A stretch of 64,000 nt of DNA, taken from NCBI RefSeq assembly GCF_001461695.1, contig NZ_AUTC01000085.1, forward strand, positions 19,646 to 83,645, read 5' to 3'. The notes below the pieces were generated by a model. It did not search any database. It was not told where the DNA came from and saw only the letters and a program-made list of their open reading frames with translations. Shown in pieces: positions 30,664 through 39,826 of the stretch (the first letter of the stretch is position 1; every line of letters begins with the position of its first letter). This DNA comes from Sinorhizobium fredii USDA 205 (GTDB lineage: Bacteria; Pseudomonadota; Alphaproteobacteria; Rhizobiales; Rhizobiaceae). Position numbers and translations under genes: made by a program.

Positions 30664-31641
30664 TTACTTGTGCTTGTGGCCGGCGGCTTCACCGCCGGCA
30701 GAGCCGACCGGCAGGACATAGTCGAGCTTTCCGGCCTTCTCGAAGGTGAGCGTGACGGGCACAGTGTCGCCCTCGGCGAACGGCTTCTGCACCTCCATGA
30801 ACATCAGATGCAAGCCGCCGCTCTTCAATTCCACGGTCTCGCCCGCCGGAATGACGATGCCGTCGCCGAGCTTGCGCATCTTCATGACATCGTTTTCCAT
30901 CGCCATTTCATGTATTTCGACGCGGCCGGCCGCGGGGCTTTCGACCGCGATCAGTCGGTCGTCGGCACTCCCGGTATTCTTGACGGCAAAGCCGCCACCG
31001 CCGACCTTTGCGCCCGGCAGCATCGCCTTCGCCGCACCGCCCGAGATTTCGAGATCGCCGACCTCGACGGGACCGGTCGCGGCCTGATGCGTGCCATGCC
31101 CCCCATGGGCATGCTCTTCGCTTGCAGGTGTCACGGTGATGGTCGGTGCCGGATGTTCGAGCGCATGGGCGTCCTCTCCAGGGGCCGGAACCTCATCCCA
31201 GACGACCTTTGCATCGGAGCCGCAAAGCTGCGTGGTCGGGAAGGCAAGTACCGTTTCCTTGTCGAAGCCCGAGACTTTGCCGCGGATGACGAAGGTGTCG
31301 TAAAATTCGTCCGATAGATTGCCGCCCTTCCAGCGGATTTCAACCGGACCGGAGGAAACCTTGGTTCCGTGATTGTCATAGGTCTTCTGGTAGTCGCCCT
31401 TGATGATTTCCAGCTCCCAGCCGGGCTTCGGCTGCGGCTTGGCAAAGACGAAGCCTTCCGGCAACTTCACCTGCACCTCGGTGGTCGGCTTGCCGTCGCA
31501 GCCATGCGGAACCTGCAGGATTGCCTTGAAGGTCTCTTCGCTCGGCGTGTTATCGAGCTCAAAGGTTGCATGCGCATGGGCCATGCCGGCGGCAGCGAGC
31601 GTCAGGCCGGCGGTAAGCAGGGTAATTCTGGTCTTGGTCAT
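30664..31641 (-). CDS. YcnI (DUF1775)-PCuAC fusion, periplasmic copper chaperone
   Basis: 325 residues. After a signal peptide ending MAHA, the mature protein would begin with His (HATFELDN), as in YcnI/DUF1775 proteins where the N-terminal His binds copper. The YcnI domain fills the first half (QVPHGCDGKPT, IRWKGGNL). A His-rich linker (EEHAHGGHGTH, about residue 180) leads to a PCuAC/DUF461 domain with the copper motif H-x-M ... M ... HLMFM (EIHEMAME to GLHLMFM). Such proteins deliver Cu(I) to cytochrome oxidase CuA sites. The tail GHKHK adds more His. Start at 31641 rather than 31698 because the signal peptide begins there. Cotranscribed with the upstream CxxC protein, 89 bases away. Confidence 0.9.
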   Translation of the reverse strand: MTKTRITLLTAGLTLAAAGMAHAHATFELDNTPSEETFKAILQVPHGCDGKPTTEVQVKLPEGFVFAKPQPKPGWELEIIKGDYQKTYDNHGTKVSSGPVEIRWKGGNLSDEFYDTFVIRGKVSGFDKETVLAFPTTQLCGSDAKVVWDEVPAPGEDAHALEHPAPTITVTPASEEHAHGGHGTHQAATGPVEVGDLEISGGAAKAMLPGAKVGGGGFAVKNTGSADDRLIAVESPAAGRVEIHEMAMENDVMKMRKLGDGIVIPAGETVELKSGGLHLMFMEVQKPFAEGDTVPVTLTFEKAGKLDYVLPVGSAGGEAAGHKHK

Positions 31642-31730
31642 GTCGTAATCTCCGGACCACGCACCGTAAGACACGGGCTTCGTGGTCAATGCCGCCAAGC
31701 GGCGCGATGAACTTCGAGTCTTGGAGAGCG

Positions 31731-32123
31731 TTACGACAGGATTGGCGGCCCGCGCGGCGGCGGCAAAAGCCGCAAGGGCGCCGGCGCGACCTGAATTTCG
31801 GTCAAAGGCTGCTCGGCGCGCCAGTTGCCGGCGTCGGCCGGCACACTTGCCTGCGGCGGTTCAGGGACGAGCACAGACGCTGCAAGCCGGCAGACTTCAC
31901 AAATCGGCGCAATTGCAGGCGATTTTTCGCCCTGGTGGTCGACACCGTCGGTGCCGAAGCAGATTTCCGCGTAGCTGCCGTCGGGTAGACGATATTCGGC
32001 TGCAAGCGCCGCGTCTGCCCGCAGAGCAAGAGAGGGTTTGTGGGCAAAGGAGAGCAGAACGAGCGCAATGGCGGCAAGCAGCCGCACCGCAATCCGCCAT
32101 CTGTCCCGTTGCCCGATCATCAT
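31731..32123 (-). CDS. Secreted/membrane-anchored CxxC protein, DUF2946-like
   Basis: A 130-residue protein with one N-terminal hydrophobic segment (residues about 10-30, VRLLAAIALVLLSFAHKP), a central Cys motif ICEVCRLA and a Pro-rich C-terminus ending PPPRGPPILS. The layout resembles DUF2946 proteins, which often sit beside copper-trafficking genes, though no closer match can be claimed. First gene of a two-gene leftward unit with the YcnI-PCuAC fusion; a role in periplasmic copper handling is inferred from this context. Confidence 0.6.
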   Translation of the reverse strand: MMIGQRDRWRIAVRLLAAIALVLLSFAHKPSLALRADAALAAEYRLPDGSYAEICFGTDGVDHQGEKSPAIAPICEVCRLAASVLVPEPPQASVPADAGNWRAEQPLTEIQVAPAPLRLLPPPRGPPILS

Positions 32124-32293
32124 CGCCTCTTTGTCGTCTCTTCGTTAGCCACAACCGACGGCAAATGCAAAGGCCGATTTGCCGCAGGCCCACAGGAGAG
32201 CGGCGATGAAGCCATGGCGACAAAAATATGTTCCATCGCGACATTCGCCCTTGCCAAAATCCGGCCTTCGCCGTTATCTGGAGACGATCTTGT

Positions 32294-32442
32294 TGGGAGA
32301 AACCGGTTCGATCCGGTGCCGAAGGAGCAACCGCCCCGGAAACTCTCAGGCCAAAGGACCAGCAAGGTGCCGGTAGGACTCTGGAGAGAAGCGGTTACGC
32401 TCGCCGAAGGGATAACAATCTCAGGCAAACGGACAGAGGGGG
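32294..32442 (+). promoter_or_regulatory. Tandem glycine riboswitch upstream of gcvT
   Basis: Two consecutive aptamers are readable. Aptamer 1: GGGAGAAACCGG, GCCGAAGGAGCAA, CCCCGGAAACTCTCAGG, AAAGGACC, ending in CTCTGGAGAG. Aptamer 2: GCCGAAGGGATAAC, AATCTCAGGCAAACGGACAGAGGGGG. These are the conserved blocks of the glycine riboswitch, which turns on glycine-cleavage genes when glycine is plentiful. The element ends 70 bases before the gcvT start. Confidence 0.95.
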
Positions 32443-32512
32443 CTCGAATTTGTCGGCGTTTGACGCCGGTAGTGTGAGCCGGCGCGCCATGCGCCAGACC
32501 TGGAGGCCGGAC

Positions 32513-33652
32513 TTGGAAAGTAACTCCCGCTTGATTCATACGCCTTTGCATGCCCTGCACCTTTCGCTCGGTGCCCGCATGGTGCCGTTCGCCGGCTATG
32601 AAATGCCGGTTCAATACGCAGACGGCGTGCTCAAGGAACATCTGCACACGCGGGCCGCCGCAGGCCTCTTCGACGTGTCGCACATGGGGCAGATCATCAT
32701 CCGCCCGAAATCCGGCCGGATCGGCGATGCCGCCCTGGCGCTCGAAAGGCTCGTGCCGGTCGATGTGTTGAGCCTTGCCGAAGGACGCCAGCGCTACGGG
32801 CTTTTCACCAATCCGGACGGCGGCATTCTCGACGACCTGATGATTACCAATCGCGGCGACCATCTCTTCCTCGTCGTCAACGCCGCCTGCAAGGACGCCG
32901 ACTACGCGCACCTGAAGGAAGGGCTTGGCGACAGCTGCGATGTCACGCTGCTCGACGACCGCGCGCTCATCGCGCTTCAGGGCCCCCACGCCGAAGCGGT
33001 GCTTTGCGAGCTTTGGGCGGATGTCGCCTCGATGCGCTTCATGGATGTGGCGGAGGCGGACCTCCACGACGTCGGCTGCATCATTTCCCGCTCCGGCTAT
33101 ACGGGCGAGGATGGATTCGAAATTTCCATTCCCACCGCGTCGGCGGTGGACGTGACGCAGCGCCTGCTCGAGCATCCGGACGTGCTGGCGATCGGTCTCG
33201 GCGCACGTGATTCGCTTCGCCTCGAGGCGGGTCTCTGTCTTTATGGCAACGATATCGACACCGGAACGACGCCGGTCGAAGCGGCGCTCGAATGGGCCAT
33301 CCAGAAGAGCCGCCGTGCCGGCGGCGAGCGCGCCGGCGGCTTCCCCGGCGCCGAACGCATCCTCGCGGAATTTGCAGGCGGAACCAGCCGCCGTCGCGTC
33401 GGCCTGAGGCCGGAAGGACGAGCGCCTGTCCGTGGCGGCGCCAAGCTTTTCGCCGATGCGGACGGCACGGCGCCGATCGGCTCCGTGACCTCCGGCGGCT
33501 TCGGACCGAGCGTCGATTGCCCGGTTGCCATGGGTTACGTCGAAACCGCCCATGCCGGGAACGGCACACAGATTTTTGCGGAAGTGCGTGGCAAATACCT
33601 GCCCGTCACGGTTTCCGCCCTTCCCTTCGTCAAACAGACTTACAAACGCTGA
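32513..33652 (+). CDS. gcvT: Glycine cleavage system T protein (aminomethyltransferase)
   Basis: Transfers the methylene group from the aminomethyl-lipoyl arm of GcvH to tetrahydrofolate and releases ammonia. 379 residues with [26 protein letters not shown] at the N-terminus, DVSHMGQ, the folate-binding [13 protein letters not shown] segment and C-terminal VAMGYV. A TTG start at 32513 is chosen: GGAGG lies six bases upstream and the family similarity begins a few residues later; the frame is open much further upstream but that part is the riboswitch. First gene of gcvTHP. Confidence 0.94.
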   Translation: MESNSRLIHTPLHALHLSLGARMVPFAGYEMPVQYADGVLKEHLHTRAAAGLFDVSHMGQIIIRPKSGRIGDAALALERLVPVDVLSLAEGRQRYGLFTNPDGGILDDLMITNRGDHLFLVVNAACKDADYAHLKEGLGDSCDVTLLDDRALIALQGPHAEAVLCELWADVASMRFMDVAEADLHDVGCIISRSGYTGEDGFEISIPTASAVDVTQRLLEHPDVLAIGLGARDSLRLEAGLCLYGNDIDTGTTPVEAALEWAIQKSRRAGGERAGGFPGAERILAEFAGGTSRRRVGLRPEGRAPVRGGAKLFADADGTAPIGSVTSGGFGPSVDCPVAMGYVETAHAGNGTQIFAEVRGKYLPVTVSALPFVKQTYKR

Positions 33653-33668
33653 TCAGGAGAGAGCGCGC

Positions 33669-34031
33669 ATGCTGAAATTTACCGAGGAACACGAGTGGCT
33701 GAAGGTCGAGGGCGGCGTTGCGACAGTCGGCATCACCGAACACGCAGCCGGCCAGCTCGGCGATCTGGTCTTCGTGGAACTGCCGGAAACCGGCGCGACC
33801 TTCTCCAAGGGCGATTCGGCTGCCACCGTCGAATCGGTGAAGGCCGCTTCCGACGTCTATTGTCCGCTCGACGGTGAGATCGTCGAGATCAATCAGGCGA
33901 TCGTCGACGACCCGTCGCTCGTCAACAGCGATCCGCAGGGGGCTGCCTGGTTCTTCAAACTGAAGCTTGCCGATCCGCGCTCCGCCGATGGTCTTCTCGA
34001 CGAAGCAGCCTACAAGGAGCTTGTCGGCTGA
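33669..34031 (+). CDS. gcvH: Glycine cleavage system H protein
   Basis: Shuttles the aminomethyl group between GcvP, GcvT and the dihydrolipoamide dehydrogenase through a swinging lipoyl arm. 120 residues, normal size; the lipoyl Lys lies in [10 protein letters not shown] (about residue 59), with the [12 protein letters not shown] strand before it. CAGGAGAG precedes the ATG. The stop codon overlaps the gcvP start (TGATG), so the two are translationally coupled. gcvT ends 16 bases upstream. Confidence 0.96.
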   Translation: MLKFTEEHEWLKVEGGVATVGITEHAAGQLGDLVFVELPETGATFSKGDSAATVESVKAASDVYCPLDGEIVEINQAIVDDPSLVNSDPQGAAWFFKLKLADPRSADGLLDEAAYKELVG

Positions 34032-36892
34032 TGAGCATGCCCAAGGACTTCACCTTTACCGACTACAAGCCCTACGATTTCGCCAATCGACGCCATATCG
34101 GCCCCTCGCCGACCGAAATGGAAGAGATGCTGAAGACCGTCGGCTATCCGAGCCTCGATGCGCTCATCGACGACACCGTTCCGGCTTCCATCCGCCAGAA
34201 GACGCCGCTTTCCTGGGGCGCGCCGATGACCGAGCGAGAAGCGCTCGACAAGCTGCGCGAAACCGCCAATCGCAACGAAAAGCTCGTTTCGCTGATCGGC
34301 CAGGGCTATTACGGCACGATCACGCCCCCGGTTATCCAGCGCAACATCCTGGAAAATCCGGCCTGGTACACGGCCTATACGCCCTACCAGCCGGAAATCA
34401 GCCAGGGTCGGCTCGAAGCGTTGCTCAACTACCAGACGATGGTCTGCGACCTGACCGGGCTTGATGTCGCGAATGCCTCGCTGCTCGACGAGGCGACGGC
34501 CGCGGCCGAAGCGATGGCGATGGCGGAACGCGTCGCCAAGTCCAAGGCGAAGGCCTTCTTCGTCGACGAGAATTGCCATCCGCAGACAATCGCGCTTTTG
34601 AAGACCCGCGCCGAGCCGCTCGGCTGGCAGCTCGTCATCGGCGACCCCTCGGATCTGGATGCCGCCGGCGTCTTCGGCGCGATCTTCCAGTATCCGGGCA
34701 CCTACGGTCATGTCCGCGATTTCTCCGAACTGATCGCCAGGCTGCACGAACAGGGTGCGATCGCGGCCGTCGCCGCCGATCCGCTGGCGCTTGCCCTGTT
34801 GAAATCCCCGGGAGAAATGGGCGCCGACATTGCCATCGGTTCGACGCAGCGTTTCGGCGTTCCGGTCGGCCATGGCGGGCCGCATGCCGCCTATATGGCG
34901 GTGAAGGATGCCCATAAGCGTTCCATGCCCGGACGGCTTGTCGGCGTCTCCGTGGACGCACGCGGCAACCGGGCCTACCGCCTTTCGCTGCAGACGCGCG
35001 AACAGCACATCCGCCGCGAAAAGGCGACGTCGAACATCTGCACCGCGCAGGTGCTGCTTGCCGTGATGGCGTCGATGTATGCCGTCTTCCATGGACCCAA
35101 AGGCATCAAGGCGATTGCGCAGAGCGTCCACCAGAAGACGGTGCGCCTGGCGATGGGTCTGGAAAAGCTTGGCTATACGGTGGAGCCGGATGTGTTTTTC
35201 GACACGATCACGGTCGATGTCGGCAAGCTGCAGGGCATCATCCTGAAGACCGCGGTCGCCGAGGAGGTGAACCTTCGCAAGATCGGCAATACCAAGATCG
35301 GCATCAGCCTCGACGAACGCTCCCGCCCGGTCACGCTTGAGGCCGTCTGGCGCGCCTTCGGCGGCGACTTCAAGGTCGAGGAGTTCGAGCCGGACTACCG
35401 GCTGCCGGAGGCGCTCTTGCGCACCAGCGACTATCTCACCCATCCGATCTTCCACATGAACCGCGCCGAAAGCGAGATGACGCGCTACATTCGCCGCCTC
35501 GCCGACCGCGATCTGGCGCTCGACCGGGCGATGATCCCGCTTGGCTCCTGCACGATGAAGCTCAATGCGACGGCGGAGATGCTGCCGATCACCTGGCCGG
35601 AATTTTCGGAGATCCATCCCTTCGTGCCGGTGGACCAGGCGCGCGGCTACCAGCATCTGATCGAGGATCTGTCGGAAAAGCTCTGCGCCATCACCGGCTA
35701 TGACGCGATCTCGATGCAGCCGAATTCGGGTGCGCAGGGCGAATATGCCGGCCTCCTGGTAATCCGCGCCTATCATATCGCCAACGGCAACGCCCATCGC
35801 GACGTCTGCCTGATTCCGACATCGGCGCACGGAACCAATCCGGCCTCGGCGCACATGGCGGGAATGAAGGTGGTCGTCGTCAAGGTGAGCGACATCGGCG
35901 AGATCGACATGGACGATTTTCGCGCCAAGGCGGAGCAATATGCCGACACGCTCTCCTGCTGCATGATCACCTATCCCTCGACGCATGGCGTGTTCGAGGA
36001 GAACGTGCGCGAGGTCTGCGAGATCGTCCACAAGCATGGCGGCCAGGTCTACCTGGATGGCGCCAACATGAACGCCATGGTCGGACTTTCCCGCCCGGGC
36101 GACATCGGCTCTGACGTCAGCCACCTGAATCTACACAAGACCTTCTGCATCCCGCATGGCGGCGGTGGCCCCGGCATGGGACCGATCGGCGTCAAGGCGC
36201 ATCTGGCCCCCTTCCTGCCTGGCCACCCGGAAACGGAAAATCATGACGGCGCGGTTTCCGCGGCTCCCTTCGGCTCGGCCTCGATCCTGCCGATCTCCTG
36301 GAGCTACTGCCTGATGATGGGCGGCGAAGGCCTGACGCAGGCAACCAAGGTCGCGATCCTCAACGCCAACTATATCGCCGCGCGGCTGAAGGGTGCCTAT
36401 GACGTGCTCTACAAGTCGACCAAGGGACGCGTCGCGCATGAGTGCATCATCGATACGCGGCCGCTCGCCGAAAGCGCCGGCGTGACGGTCGACGATATCG
36501 CCAAGCGGTTGATCGACTGTGGCTTCCACGCACCGACGATGAGCTGGCCGGTGGCCGGCACGCTGATGATCGAGCCGACGGAATCGGAAACCAAGGCCGA
36601 AATCGACCGCTTCTGCGATGCGATGCTGGCAATCCGCGAGGAAGCCCGCGCCATCGAGGAGGGCCGGATGGACAAGGTCAACAATCCGCTGAAGAACGCG
36701 CCGCACACGGTGGAAGACCTCGTCGGCGACTGGAACAGGCCCTATTCGCGCGAACAGGCCTGCTTCCCGCCGGGCGCCTTCCGCGTCGACAAGTACTGGT
36801 CACCGGTCAACCGCGTCGACAATGTCTATGGCGACCGCAATCTCATCTGCACCTGCCCGCCGATCGAAAGCTACGCAGAAGCAGCCGAGTGA
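34031..36892 (+). CDS. gcvP: Glycine dehydrogenase (decarboxylating), P protein
   Basis: PLP enzyme that decarboxylates glycine and loads the aminomethyl group onto GcvH. 953 residues in the usual single-chain alpha/beta fused form, with [17 protein letters not shown] at the start, the PLP-binding Lys in [16 protein letters not shown] near residue 700 and [10 protein letters not shown] just before it. Last gene of the riboswitch-controlled gcvTHP operon. Downstream lies a weak hairpin GGGCGTG/CACGCCC (36898-36918) and then the IS200-like element. Confidence 0.97.
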   Translation: MSMPKDFTFTDYKPYDFANRRHIGPSPTEMEEMLKTVGYPSLDALIDDTVPASIRQKTPLSWGAPMTEREALDKLRETANRNEKLVSLIGQGYYGTITPPVIQRNILENPAWYTAYTPYQPEISQGRLEALLNYQTMVCDLTGLDVANASLLDEATAAAEAMAMAERVAKSKAKAFFVDENCHPQTIALLKTRAEPLGWQLVIGDPSDLDAAGVFGAIFQYPGTYGHVRDFSELIARLHEQGAIAAVAADPLALALLKSPGEMGADIAIGSTQRFGVPVGHGGPHAAYMAVKDAHKRSMPGRLVGVSVDARGNRAYRLSLQTREQHIRREKATSNICTAQVLLAVMASMYAVFHGPKGIKAIAQSVHQKTVRLAMGLEKLGYTVEPDVFFDTITVDVGKLQGIILKTAVAEEVNLRKIGNTKIGISLDERSRPVTLEAVWRAFGGDFKVEEFEPDYRLPEALLRTSDYLTHPIFHMNRAESEMTRYIRRLADRDLALDRAMIPLGSCTMKLNATAEMLPITWPEFSEIHPFVPVDQARGYQHLIEDLSEKLCAITGYDAISMQPNSGAQGEYAGLLVIRAYHIANGNAHRDVCLIPTSAHGTNPASAHMAGMKVVVVKVSDIGEIDMDDFRAKAEQYADTLSCCMITYPSTHGVFEENVREVCEIVHKHGGQVYLDGANMNAMVGLSRPGDIGSDVSHLNLHKTFCIPHGGGGPGMGPIGVKAHLAPFLPGHPETENHDGAVSAAPFGSASILPISWSYCLMMGGEGLTQATKVAILNANYIAARLKGAYDVLYKSTKGRVAHECIIDTRPLAESAGVTVDDIAKRLIDCGFHAPTMSWPVAGTLMIEPTESETKAEIDRFCDAMLAIREEARAIEEGRMDKVNNPLKNAPHTVEDLVGDWNRPYSREQACFPPGAFRVDKYWSPVNRVDNVYGDRNLICTCPPIESYAEAAE

Positions 36893-36942
36893 AGTACGGG
36901 CGTGTCTTAGGCACGCCCCACGCATGCTGCTGAAAGTCATGA

Positions 36943-37533
36943 CCTCCACCAGAGGTGGAGGTTTGAAACGCTGCGCTTGAACCGCTAGAAGCGGTTTTGC
37001 TATAAGTTAGTAGCTACGGTTAAAGAGGTCGGCAAAGTCGGAAGCTTTGTCGGCCTTTTCTTGATTACGGATATATCGTCTGACGACCTGCTCATCATAG
37101 CCGAGACGAAGTACCCACGGGCCCAAAAGTGATAGCCTTTGTAGCGTCGCTTGCGGGCATATTTGTTGGCCACGTAAAGGGCTGTCTTGCCCTTCAGGAA
37201 GCCGACAATGTGCGACACCGAGTACTTCGGCGGGATCGAGATCAGCATATGCACATGGTCGGGCATAAGGTGCCCTTCCTCGATCCGGCAATCCTTTTGC
37301 AGAGCAAGCCTATGCAAAAGGTCACCCAATTCACGCCGTACGTCACCGTAAAGCCGTTTCGTTCGGTACTTACTTGAAAAGACCACATGGTATTTGCAGT
37401 CCCACGTCGCGTGTGATTGCGATCGTTCATCCATAAAACCTCCGTTCTATGTCTCGGCCAGCCTAGCGGTCCAAGCACGGAGGTCTCTCAATCAAGATGT
37501 AGAACTCGTCCAGTCCTCCACCGGAGGTGGAGG
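36943..37533 (-). mobile_element. IS200/IS605-type insertion sequence, degenerate
   Basis: A single-gene element of about 0.6 kb. Its ends carry near-identical palindromes: CCTCCACC-AGA-GGTGGAGG (36943-36961) and CCTCCACC-GGA-GGTGGAGG (37515-37533). These match the subterminal hairpins that Y1 (HUH) transposases recognise on single-stranded DNA. Because tnpA reads leftwards, the right-hand palindrome is the left end of the element. The exact cleavage sites were not determined. A third hairpin AACCGC/GCGGTT (36980-36996) follows tnpA. The element sits between gcvP and sufA, in non-coding DNA, and has no tnpB. Confidence 0.85.
37007..37434 (-). pseudogene. tnpA: IS200-type Y1 transposase, frameshifted
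   Basis: The first two thirds read normally (HATWDCKYHVVFSSKYR; the HUH motif as HVHMLISIPPKYSVSHIVGF; ARGYFVS). After YFVS, near 37110, the frame changes; the expected C-terminus GYDEQVVRRYIRNQEKADK, then ASDFADLFNRSY, is found in another frame and ends at 37007. The catalytic Tyr is in this shifted part, in VRRYIRNQ. A loss of about seven bases between short TCG repeats would explain the break, but this is a guess. The product as written lacks the catalytic Tyr, so the copy should be inactive unless helped in trans. Confidence 0.85.
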
Positions 37534-37553
37534 TTTACTTTGCTTACAATGCA

Positions 37554-37579
37554 AAAGGCCCGGCGAAAGCCGGGCCTTT
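37554..37579 (-). terminator. Terminator of the suf operon
   Basis: An 11-bp perfect stem AAAGGCCCGGC/GCCGGGCCTTT with a four-base loop, 20 bases after the sufA stop, with a T run on the minus strand. It also blocks transcription entering from the IS side. Confidence 0.8.
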
Positions 37580-37599
37580 GCTGTTAGAGCCGTGCAAAA

Positions 37600-37992
37600 T
37601 TAATTCGCGCGAACGACCGCGTTGCCCTCGGCCGCAAGTGCCGCCAGGTCGGCGGGCTTCAGCTCGACCGATTCGCCACAGCCGCAGGCAGACGTCTGAT
37701 TCGGGTTCTTGAAGGTGAAGCCCGAACGCAAGGCTGTGACTTCGAAATCCATCTGGGTGCCGAGCAGATAGAGCACGGCCTCGGGAGCCACCCAGACCTT
37801 GGCCCCTTGATGTTCGATCAGATCGTCCTTGGCATTCGCTTCGGTCACGAGGTCGACGGCATATTCCATGCCGGCGCAGCCGCCCTTCTTGATGCTGACC
37901 CGAATGCCCTTTGCATCGCCGCCGGCATTCTCGACGATCGACTGCACGCGGCCGGCGGCGGCATCGGTCAGACTCATTACGGCAAAGCCCAT
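37600..37992 (-). CDS. sufA: Fe-S cluster carrier SufA (A-type)
   Basis: A-type carrier that receives Fe-S clusters from SufBCD and hands them to apoproteins. 130 residues, with the three conserved cysteines: GGCAGMEY and the C-terminal CGCGES pair. The start at 37992 (MGFAVMSL) is preferred because AAGGAG lies nine bases upstream; an ATG three codons earlier would sit on the ribosome-binding site. Last gene of the suf operon, 99 bases after sufT, followed by a terminator. Confidence 0.92.
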   Translation of the reverse strand: MGFAVMSLTDAAAGRVQSIVENAGGDAKGIRVSIKKGGCAGMEYAVDLVTEANAKDDLIEHQGAKVWVAPEAVLYLLGTQMDFEVTALRSGFTFKNPNQTSACGCGESVELKPADLAALAAEGNAVVRAN

Positions 37993-38091
37993 CGGCTCCA
38001 TCTCCTTCTTGTCACCGGGTTCAAGGCCCGGCGCTTTCCAGAATCCAATGTAGTGCCCGTATGTTAACGGATCAATATGCGGCGTACCGGC

Positions 38092-38472
38092 TCAGTACCA
38101 GCCGAGCGCTACCTGCGCCTCTTCCGACATGCGGTCCGGCGTCCATGGCGGATCGAAGGTCATCGTTACCTCGACGCCAGAAATACCCTCTACGGCACCG
38201 ACGGCGTTTTCGACCCAGCCCGGCATCTCGCCGGCAACGGGGCAACCGGGGGCAGTTAGCGTCATGTCGATCTTCACCATGCGATCGTCTTCGATGTCGA
38301 TCTTGTAGATGAGACCAAGTTCGAAGATATCGGCCGGAATTTCCGGGTCGTAGACCGTCTTCAGTGCGGCGATGATGTCGTCGCTGAGACGTGCCAGTTC
38401 CTCGGCGGGAATGGCCGAGTGCACGATGCCTTCGCGGACATCGACCTTCTCTCCCGTTTCCTCGAGACTCAT
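38092..38472 (-). CDS. sufT: SufT / MIP18 (DUF59) Fe-S maturation factor
   Basis: 126 residues. DUF59/MIP18 fold with AALKTVYDPEIPADIFELGL and the LTAPGCPVAGEMP segment holding the conserved Cys. SufT proteins help Fe-S cluster delivery, especially under high demand. Start at 38472 (MSLEETGEK) follows AAGGAGG seven bases upstream; the longer frame to 38541 runs through the hairpin region and lacks similarity. Separated from sufS by 99 bases that contain a strong inverted repeat. Confidence 0.9.
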   Translation of the reverse strand: MSLEETGEKVDVREGIVHSAIPAEELARLSDDIIAALKTVYDPEIPADIFELGLIYKIDIEDDRMVKIDMTLTAPGCPVAGEMPGWVENAVGAVEGISGVEVTMTFDPPWTPDRMSEEAQVALGWY

Positions 38473-38543
38473 GTCTGCCTCCTTCAGCAGGCTTCGCGAA
38501 AGTGTCTCATACTTTTGCGGCAAGAACCTGCAACAAAACAATG

Positions 38544-38577
38544 GCCTAAACAGACGCCTTAGAGCGTCTGTTTAGGC
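38544..38577. repeat. Perfect 14-bp inverted repeat across the sufS stop codon
   Basis: GCCTAAACAGACGC (38544-38557) and its exact complement (38564-38577), loop of six bases. The TAA stop of sufS (38572-38574, minus strand) lies inside the right arm. In the mRNA the hairpin is followed by CATTGTTTTGTTG, so it may act as an attenuator or RNA-stability element between sufS and sufT. Confidence 0.75.
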
Positions 38578-39813
38578 AAAGAACTTGCGCGCGTGTTCGA
38601 GCGCGTCCGCCAGAGCGTCGACTTCGGCCCGGGTATTGTAAAGGCCGAAAGACGCACGGCATGTGGAGGTGACGCCGAAACGTTTCAAGAGCGGCTGCGC
38701 ACAATGGGTCCCCGCCCTGACGGCGATGCCGGCACGATCGATCACCATCGAAACGTCATGGGCATGAATGCCGGCGATCTCGAAGGCGAAGATGCTGCCC
38801 TTGCCTGGCGCATCGCCGAAGACGCGGAGCGAATTCACGCTCGACAGGCGTTCCCGGGCATAGGCCGTCAGGTCCGCCTCGTGCGCCCTGATCGCCTCGC
38901 GGCCGACCTTTTCCATGTAGTCCAGCGCGTAGCCGAGCCCGATCGCCTGGACGATCGGCGGCGTGCCGGCCTCGAAACGGTGCGGCGGATCGTTATAGGT
39001 GACGCGATCCTCGGTCACTTCCTCGATCATCTCGCCGCCGCCCATGAAGGGCCGCATCTCTTTAAGCCGATCCGTCTTGCCGTAGAGCACGCCGACGCCG
39101 GACGGACCGTAGAGCTTATGTCCGGTCATCACATACCAGTCGCAGTCGATGTCCTGGACGTCGACCGGCATGTGCACCGCGCCCTGGCTGCCATCGACAA
39201 GCACCGGAATGCCGCGCTCGCGGGCGATGCGGCAGATCTCCTTGACGGGAACGACCGTGCCCAGCGCATTCGACATATGCGTGATGGCGATGAGCTTCGT
39301 CCGCTCGGTCAGGCACTTGACGAAATCTTCGATATGGAACGCGCCATCGTCATCGACCGGTGCCCAGACGAGCTTTGCGCCCTGCCGTTCACGGATGAAG
39401 TGCCAGGGTACGATGTTGGAGTGGTGCTCCATGATGGAGATGACGATCTCGTCGCCCTCGCCGAGATGCGGCATGCCGTAGCCGTAGGCGACCGTGTTGA
39501 TCGCCTCCGTCGAGGACTTGGTGAAGACGATGTTTTCGACCGATGGTGCGTTCAGGAAGCGGCGCACCTTTTCGCGGGCGCCCTCATAGGCGTCCGTCGC
39601 GGCATTGGAGAGGAAATGCAAGCCGCGATGCACATTTGCATATTCATTGGAATAGGCATGCGCAATCGCATCGATGACGAGCTGCGGCTTCTGTGCCGAT
39701 GCGCCGTTGTCGAGATAAACAAGCGGCTTGCCATAGACCGTCCGCGAAAGGATCGGGAAATCCCTCCTGATCGCTTCGACATCATAGGCCGGCATCGGCA
39801 CAGTATGTTCCAT
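38572..39813 (-). CDS. sufS: Cysteine desulfurase SufS
   Basis: PLP enzyme that removes sulfur from cysteine and supplies it to SufB. 413 residues, group II (SufS/CsdA type), with the active-site Cys371 in GTHCAQPLL, the PLP Lys in TGHKLYGPSG and the N-terminal IRRDFPILSRTVYGKPLVYLDN pattern. SufS normally needs SufE or SufU; neither is encoded here. Starts 13 bases after sufD. The DNA coding its last residues forms one arm of the 14-bp inverted repeat. Confidence 0.95.
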   Translation of the reverse strand: MEHTVPMPAYDVEAIRRDFPILSRTVYGKPLVYLDNGASAQKPQLVIDAIAHAYSNEYANVHRGLHFLSNAATDAYEGAREKVRRFLNAPSVENIVFTKSSTEAINTVAYGYGMPHLGEGDEIVISIMEHHSNIVPWHFIRERQGAKLVWAPVDDDGAFHIEDFVKCLTERTKLIAITHMSNALGTVVPVKEICRIARERGIPVLVDGSQGAVHMPVDVQDIDCDWYVMTGHKLYGPSGVGVLYGKTDRLKEMRPFMGGGEMIEEVTEDRVTYNDPPHRFEAGTPPIVQAIGLGYALDYMEKVGREAIRAHEADLTAYARERLSSVNSLRVFGDAPGKGSIFAFEIAGIHAHDVSMVIDRAGIAVRAGTHCAQPLLKRFGVTSTCRASFGLYNTRAEVDALADALEHARKFFA

Positions 39814-39826
39814 GTCTTTCGTCCAA

